Assembly: GCA_950022655.1 (NCBI GenBank)
Contig: OX465589.1
Span: 29,675,970 to 29,739,969, forward strand
DNA: 64,000 nt
Direction of reading: 5' to 3'
DNA from: Alentia gelatinosa
Lineage: Eukaryota; Annelida; Polychaeta; Phyllodocida; Polynoidae
Shown here: piece by piece, positions 57,642-64,000 of the stretch
Numbering within the stretch: the stretch's first letter is position 1
Layout: each line of letters opens with the position of its first letter
The notes under the pieces: model-generated
Database searches by the model: none
The model's input: the letters and a program-made list of their open reading frames with translations, nothing else
What the model was told of the DNA's origin: nothing
Translations under genes and position numbers: made by a program

Positions 57642-59103
57642 GGTGTCCCCCAAGCTCCCGACACGAACTGACGCGCCCTGATATTGCCCTTGCGATACAA
57701 AATCCATATCGTAACAAAATCGTAGAGCTTATCGGGGCAGTTGGTAAGTTTTCTACGATAACGCTACTGAAGCGGCTTAATTGGCACCGACGCGAACTGA
57801 TGCAAAACCTGTATCGCAGTGTATAGATGACTCTTTTAACGGGAAATCATATGAAATAAAAGATAGAAAATTATGAAATTTTCAGAATCTGTAGATTCTA
57901 TAATGCTAAAGCGGCTCTGCAAAAATTTTGAAATTTGATAGTAGATAAGGTCTCAAAACGATCATTTTATACTTTAACTGAGGTATCATATAATATTGTT
58001 TTGTATCTACAGATAAAATATCAATCTTAAATATGCATTATTTCTGGAATTATAAAGGAAATATGGTTAATTACACTGGTTGCATCATGAGCTATATCAG
58101 GGTGTATTGGGACCATGGCACCTTTTTCATGCACCCTCCCAATACGTTACGACGCGCACCGACGCGCAACGACGTGAACCGATATGCTACGATATGCCTT
58201 CCGACGTGCTACGATATGGTTAGTTTGTATCGGCTCACGTCGGCTCGTGTCGGCGATTGTGGGTGCAGGGTCTCAGGGTTAGAGTTAGGTATAGGGTTAG
58301 GGTTCGGGTTGAACTTAAAACGCCATTCTAACAGTATCCTGCAATACAGGTACAGGTACCGGTACAAAAATATTAAGTTCTCTGATGCATTGTAGTTTTG
58401 AAATGAATTGTTTACTAAGCTGTACATCTAGATTTTGAGAATAATCAAAATTAATGTTAGCGAAACACACCACATTTATCATTTCCTAGCAACTTTAACT
58501 AAATATCCAAGCACAGTCTACCTGTGTCGAGGGCAGACACTGCAGAATGGACACTCAAAACTCGCTCACATTTTCAGCAAAATTTGAAGCTAAAGTAATA
58601 TAAATAGTAATAATACTTCCAAAATATTCTACTTCATGTATATCGTTGTGGGTCGAGTTCCATTTACGGGTCGAGTTTGTTGTGGGTTGAGTTTTTTATT
58701 GATTGATTTCGTTACGGGTCGAGTTTTCGAGTATTCATGAGTGACTGTAATTGGTTAAGGGTTAGGGTTAGGGTTAGGGTTAGGGTTAGGGTTAGGGTTA
58801 GGATAGGGTAAGGGTTAGGGTTAGGGTTAAGTACAGGGATAGGAATAGGGATAGGGTTAGGGAGAGGGTTAGTGATAGGGATAGGGATAGTGTTAGTGTT
58901 AGGGTTAGGGTTGGTGTTGAACTTAAAACGCCCTTCTAACAGTATCCTGCAATACAGGGTTAGGGTTAGGGATAGGGTAAGGGTTAGGGTTGGGATAGGG
59001 ATAGGGTCAGGGTTAGGGTTAGGATAGGGTTAGGGATAGGGCTAGGGATAGGGTTAGGGATAGAGTTAGGGATGGGGTTAGGGTTAGGGCTAGGGTTAGA
59101 GGG
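57642..59103 (+). repeat. Monomer M30 with a short deletion
   Basis: 1,462 bp. At about 58644 CATGTATATC joins GTTGTGGGTCGAG, losing the TTTGCATCTATTAAATACTC segment and the first GGGTCGA unit (about 60 bp). Confidence 0.88.
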
Positions 59104-59775
59104 GGTGTCCACCAAGCTCCCGACGCGAACTGACGTGCACTGATATTGCCCTTCCGATACAAAATCCTTATCGTAATCGTAGAACTTATCGGGGCAGTTG
59201 GTAAGTTTTCTATGATAACGCTACTGACGCCGCTCAATGCGCACCGATGCAAACTGATGCAAAACCTGTATTGCAGTGTATAGATGACTCTTTTAACAGG
59301 AAATCATATGAAATAATCGATAGAAAATTATGAAATATTGAGAATCTGTAGAATCTTAAATGCTGAAGCGGCTCTGCAAAAATTGTGAAATTTGATTGTA
59401 GATAAGGTCTCAAAACGATCATTTTATACTTTAACTGAGGTATCATATAATATTGTTTTGTATCTACAGATAAAATATCAATCTTAAATATGCATTATTT
59501 CTGGAATTATAAAGGAAATATGGTTAATTACACTGGTTGCATCATGAGCTATATCGGGGTGTATTGGGACCATGGCACCTTTTTCATGCACCCTCCCAAT
59601 AAGTTACGACGTGCACCGATGCGCACCGATGCGAACCGATACGCTACGATATGCCTTCCGACATACTACGATATGGTAATTTTGTATCGGCTCACGTCGG
59701 CTCGTGTCGGCATTTGTGGGTTTAGAGTCTTAGGGTAAGAGTTAGGTTTAGGGTTAGGGTTGGGGTTGAACTTAA

Positions 59776-61021
59776 CCCTTTCACGCCGGGTGATGCCTTA
59801 AGGCATCAACCAGGGCTGGCCGGGTGATGCCTTAAGGCATCATCCAGGGCTGGCCGGATGATGCCTTAAGGCATCATTTACAAAATATTCGTTTTCTGAA
59901 ATAAAATTTGAAATAATGGCTCAATAATCACGAAACTTTCACAGGATGTAGATATAATATCATATTTGATATTTCAGGTGAAATAAATAATAGCTTTAAG
60001 TATCACGTGTCAGGTCATGTGATGCAAATATCAAAATCTTCATAATAGGCCTATGTACCCGGCCTCTGGCGGCATTCCCTGGCACTAGTCCCCGGCCCCA
60101 TGACTGTACCCATGCCGTGGATACCCGGCACGATAGAGTTAACCCTTTCACGACCGCTGCTGCATATATGCAGCACCATGCCAGTACCGCTGCTGCATTT
60201 ATGCAGCACCATAGGAATACCACTGCTGCATAAATGCAGCACCATGGCCGATGCTGCATAAATGCAGCATTTTGAAACAAGAACATGTAAGACTTTATAT
60301 TTCTGAAAATAATGTATCGATTTTAAAAAGATTTTTACTTGATAAAGAAAAACATATTATATATCGTATTTAACAGAATTTCTGAAGAATAGTTGCCATG
60401 GTGATGTTTATAGCCTGCTATAAATAGTTGCGAGTTGAGAAAACAAAGCCTTACGTCTACTATAACACTGAGCGCTGTGGGCGCCACCTATTAGGCAAAT
60501 CGCATTTTCATGATTTTTTCATAATATATTAATTCTACATAAAAAAGAACTTTAAAGATGTGTTCCCCACATCTTTTTATTATTATTTACTTTAAAAAAC
60601 ATGATGTCATCGCGATGGAAAAAAAGATACACCCCTTTGTATGTGCAGTGCTATATTGGGCCTATGTGCAGGCTTGTGTCAATGGAGAAAAAAAAAGTCT
60701 CAAATTCTTCCTGCAATTGGAAATATTAATATAATTATCAAATATCGATCTATTTCATAATGATTGGTATGAAAATAAAGCCTGAAGTCTCTTCTTTTTT
60801 TCGGTATCATTCAAATTATCTAATTATTTTTCTAAGTTCTTTAAATTTGCCAATTAGTGACGCACCCCTCTGCAGTTCGCGCCACTTTCTGACACCTGCA
60901 GAAAAGGCCGGTATTTAGACGCCTGTATGACGTGAGATGTGCGGTAGTGGTGGGAACGTTCGCTGCAGAGGGTGCAGTCGTTCACGCACTGCGCACTACG
61001 CTAGGTGCGGTAGGGAAAGGG
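59776..61021 (+). mobile_element. Piggybac-like MITE, copy 4 (least decayed left end)
   Basis: TTAA at 59772-59775 and 61022-61025; 1,246 bp. The left end CCCTTTCACGCCGGG is followed by three intact GATGCCTTAAGGCATC palindromes. The second array has lost a few bases before its fourth palindrome (CCATGGCCGATGCTGC). The rest matches copies 1-3 closely, including the 9-bp stem-loop and the right-end inverted repeat. Confidence 0.82.
59786..59880 (+). repeat. Intact palindrome array in MITE copy 4
   Basis: Perfect 16-bp palindromes GATGCCTTAAGGCATC at 59792-59807, 59826-59841 and 59860-59875, spaced exactly 34 bp, with CAGGGCTGGCCGG spacers. Each palindrome is centred on TTAA, the target of the superfamily. 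Confidence 0.92.
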
Positions 61022-61870
61022 TTAAAACGCCATTCCAACAGTATCCTGCAATACAGGTACAGGTACCGGTACAAAAATATTAAGTTCTCTGATGCATTGT
61101 AGTTTTGAAATGAATTGTTTACTAAGCTGTACATCTAGATTTTGAGAATAATCAAAATTAATGTTAGCGATACACACACCACATGTGTCATTTCCTAGCA
61201 ACTGTAACTAAATATCCAAGCACAGTCTACCTGAGTCGAAGGCAGACACTGCAGAATGGACACTCAAAACTTGCTCACATTTTCAGCAAAATTTGAAGCT
61301 AAGGTAATATAAATAGTAATAATACTTCCAAAATGTTCTACTTCATGTATATCCATATTTGCATCTATTAAATACTCAAGTTCAGTACTGGAAAAAAAAT
61401 GGGTCGAATTTGTTGTGGGTGGAGTTCCATTTACGGGTCAAGTTTGTTGTGGGTCGAGTTTTTTATTGATCGATTTCGTTGCGGGTAGAGTTTTAAAGTA
61501 TTCATGAGTGACTCTATTTGGTTAAGGGTTAGGGTTAGGGTTAGGGTTAGGGTTAGGATAGGGTAAGGGTTAGGGTTAGGGTTAAGTACAGGGATAGGAA
61601 TAGGGATAGGGTTAGGGAGAGGGTTAGTGATGGGGATAGGGATAGTGTTAGTGTTAGGGTTAGGGTTGGTGTTGAACTTAAAACGCCCTTCTAACAGTAT
61701 CCTGCAATACAGGGTTAGGGTTAGGGATAGGGTAAGGGTTAGGGTTGGGATAGGGATAGGGTCAGGGTTAGGGTTAGGATAGGGTTAGGGATAGGGCTAG
61801 GGATAGGGTTAGGGATAGAGTTAGGGATGGGGATAGGGTTAGGGTTAGGGCTAGGGTTAGGGTTAGAAGG

Positions 61871-63421
61871 GGTGTCAACCAAGCTCCCGACGCGAACTGA
61901 CGCGCCCTGATATTGCCCTTCCGATACAAAATCCATATCGTAACAAAATTGTAGAGCTTATCGGGGCAGTTGGTAAGTTTTCTACGATAACGCTACTGAT
62001 GCGGCTCAACGCGCACCGACGCGAACTGATGCAAAACCTGTATCGCAGTGTATAGATGACTCTTTTAACGGGAAATCATATGAAATAATCGATAGAAATT
62101 TATGAAATTTTCAGAATTTGTAGAATCTATAATGCCAAAGCGGCTCTGCAAAAATTTTGAAATTTGATACTAGATAAGGTCTCAAAACGATCATTTTATA
62201 CTTTAACTGAGGTATCATATAATATTGTTTTGTATCTACAGATAAATTATCAATCTTAAATATGCATTATTTCTGGAATTATAAAGGAAATATGGTTAAT
62301 TACACTGGTTGCATCATGAGCTATATCGGGGTGTATCGGGAACATGGCACCTTTTTCATGCACCCTCCCAATACGTTACGACGCGCACCGACGCGCACCG
62401 ATGCGAACCGATACGCTACGATATGCCTTCCGACATGCTACGATATGGTAATTTTGTATCGGCTCACGTCGGCTCGTGTCGGCGTTGGTGGGTGCAGGGT
62501 CTTAGGGTTAGAGTTAGATTTAGAGTTAGGGTTGGGGTTGAACTTAAAACGCCATTCTAACAGTATCCTGCAATACAGATACAGGTACCGGTACAAAAAT
62601 ATTAAGTTCTCTGATGCAGTGTAGTTTTGAAATGCATTGTTTACTAAGCTGTACATCTAGATTTTGAGAATAATCAAAATTAATGTTAGCGATACACACA
62701 CCACATGTGTCATTTCCTAGCAACTTTAACTAAATATCCAGGCACAGTCTACCTGAGTCGAGGGCAGACACTGCAGAATGGACACTCAAAACTCGCTCAC
62801 ATTTTCAGCAAAATTTGAAGCTAAGGTAATATAAATAGTAATAATACTTCCAAAATATTCTACTTCATGTATATCCATATTTGCAACTATTAAATACTCA
62901 AGTTCAGTACTGGAAAAAAATGGGTCGAATTCGTTGTGGGTCGAGTTCTATTTACAGGTCGAGTTTGTTGTGGGTCGAGTTTTTTTATTGATTTATTTTG
63001 TTGCGGGTCGAGTTTTCGAGTATTCATGAGTGACTCTAATTGGTTAAGGGTTAGGGTTAGGGTTAGGGTTAGGGTAAGGGTTAGGGTTAGGATAGGGTAA
63101 GGGTTAGGGTTAGGGTTAAGTACAGGGATAGGAATAGGGATAGGGTTAGGGAGAGGGTTAGTGATAGGGATAGGGATAGTGTTAGTGTTAGGGTTAGGGT
63201 TGGTGTTGAACTTAAAACGCCCTTCTAACAGTATCCTGCAATACAGGGTTAGGGTTAGGATAGGGTAAGGGTTAGGGTTGGGATAGGGATAGGGTCAGGG
63301 TTAGGGTTAGGGTTAGGGTTATGATAGGGTTAGGGATAGGGCTAGGGATAGGGTTAGGGATAGAGTTAGGGATGGGGATAGGGTTAGGGTTAGGGTTAGG
63401 GTTAGGGTTAGGGTTAGAGGG
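61871..63421 (+). repeat. Monomer M32
   Basis: 1,551 bp. Block B is longer than usual, with extra exact TTAGGG units near 63300-63420. It is followed by M33. Confidence 0.88.
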
Positions 63422-64000
63422 GGTGTCCACCAAGCTCCCGACGCGAACTGACACACCCTGATATTACCCTTCCGATACAAAATCCATATCGTAACAAAAT
63501 CGTAGAGCTTATCGGGGCAGTTGGTAAGTTTCTAGGATAACGCTACTGACACGGCTCAATGTGCACCGATGCGAACTGATGCAAAACCTGTATCACAGTG
63601 TATAGATGACTCTTTTAACGGGAAATCATATGAAATAATCGATAGAAAATTATGAAATTTTCAGAATCTGTAGAATCTATAATGCTAAAGCAGCTCTGCA
63701 AAAATTGTGAAATTTGATAGTAGATAAGGTCTCAAAATGATCATTTTATACTTTAACTGAGATATCATATAATATTGTTTTGTATCTACAGATAAAATAT
63801 CAATCTTAAATATGCATTATTTATGGAATTATAAAGGAAATATGGTTAATTACACTGGTTGCATCATGAGCTATATCGGGTTGTTTCGGGACCATGGCAC
63901 CTTTTTCATGCACCCTCCCAATACGTTACGACGCGCACTGACGTGCACAGACTCGAACCGATACGCTACGATATGCCTTCCGACATGCTACGATATGGTA
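63422..64000 (+). repeat. Monomer M33, cut by the window end
   Basis: The core from its left arm to the start of the right arm (TACGATATGGTA at the window end). The array continues beyond the window. Confidence 0.9.

Larger units (their letters stand above)
59104..61870 (+). repeat. Monomer M31 carrying MITE copy 4
   Basis: A 2,767-bp monomer with the same MITE site and the shared block C marker AGAGTCTTAGGGTAAGAG, but otherwise more diverged than M14, M20 and M26. Confidence 0.88.

Overview
This window is non-coding, repeat-rich eukaryotic DNA, most likely from an animal. It is almost entirely a tandem array of a ~1,526-bp monomer carrying three blocks of exact and degenerate TTAGGG telomere-type repeat, always with the G-rich strand on +. 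I count 33 monomers (the last cut by the window end). The species cannot be read from the sequence. TTAGGG repeats, a tyrosine-recombinase (YR) retrotransposon of Ngaro type and TTAA-specific piggyBac-like MITEs together fit a metazoan, perhaps an aquatic invertebrate or fish. No host gene, rRNA, tRNA or CRISPR array is visible. The array looks subtelomeric or interstitial-telomeric.

Each monomer reads left to right: (1) a ~625-bp core bounded by inverted arms, (2) short telomeric block C, (3) a ~42-bp motif (motif I), (4) an AT-rich arm ending in a degenerate GGGTCGAGTT array, (5) telomeric block A, (6) a second copy of the 42-bp motif (motif II), (7) telomeric block B. The inverted arms suggest the core is an old TIR or foldback element inserted in telomeric repeat. 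Several 'half-monomers' lack the core.

Layout. 46-16567 holds two full copies of an 8,261-bp, five-monomer higher-order repeat (HOR-A); a third, rearranged copy runs to about 22.2 kb. 22566-45013 holds two near-identical copies of an 11,224-bp, six-monomer higher-order repeat (HOR-B), with a partial third copy to about 46.5 kb. 47.8-64 kb holds more divergent monomers, several with deletions.

Mobile elements sit inside the monomers. A ~1,247-bp TTAA-flanked MITE occurs four times (23241, 34465, 45689, 59776), always at the same site, so it is one old insertion copied by array expansion. A different 351-bp TTAA MITE lies at 55706-56056. A 5,367-bp YR retrotransposon (49747-55113) interrupts one monomer. 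It has Ngaro-type split direct repeats (A1 - genes - B1A2B2), gag-like, RT/RNase H and tyrosine recombinase reading frames, and no target-site duplication. Gag is split by a frameshift, and the recombinase seems to have lost about 20 residues of its C-terminal catalytic region, so this copy is probably dead although its terminal repeats are nearly identical. The most unusual signals are the inverted-arm core, the palindrome arrays in the MITEs, a seven-fold CACGTG cluster between gag and RT, and the exactly resolved Ngaro junctions.
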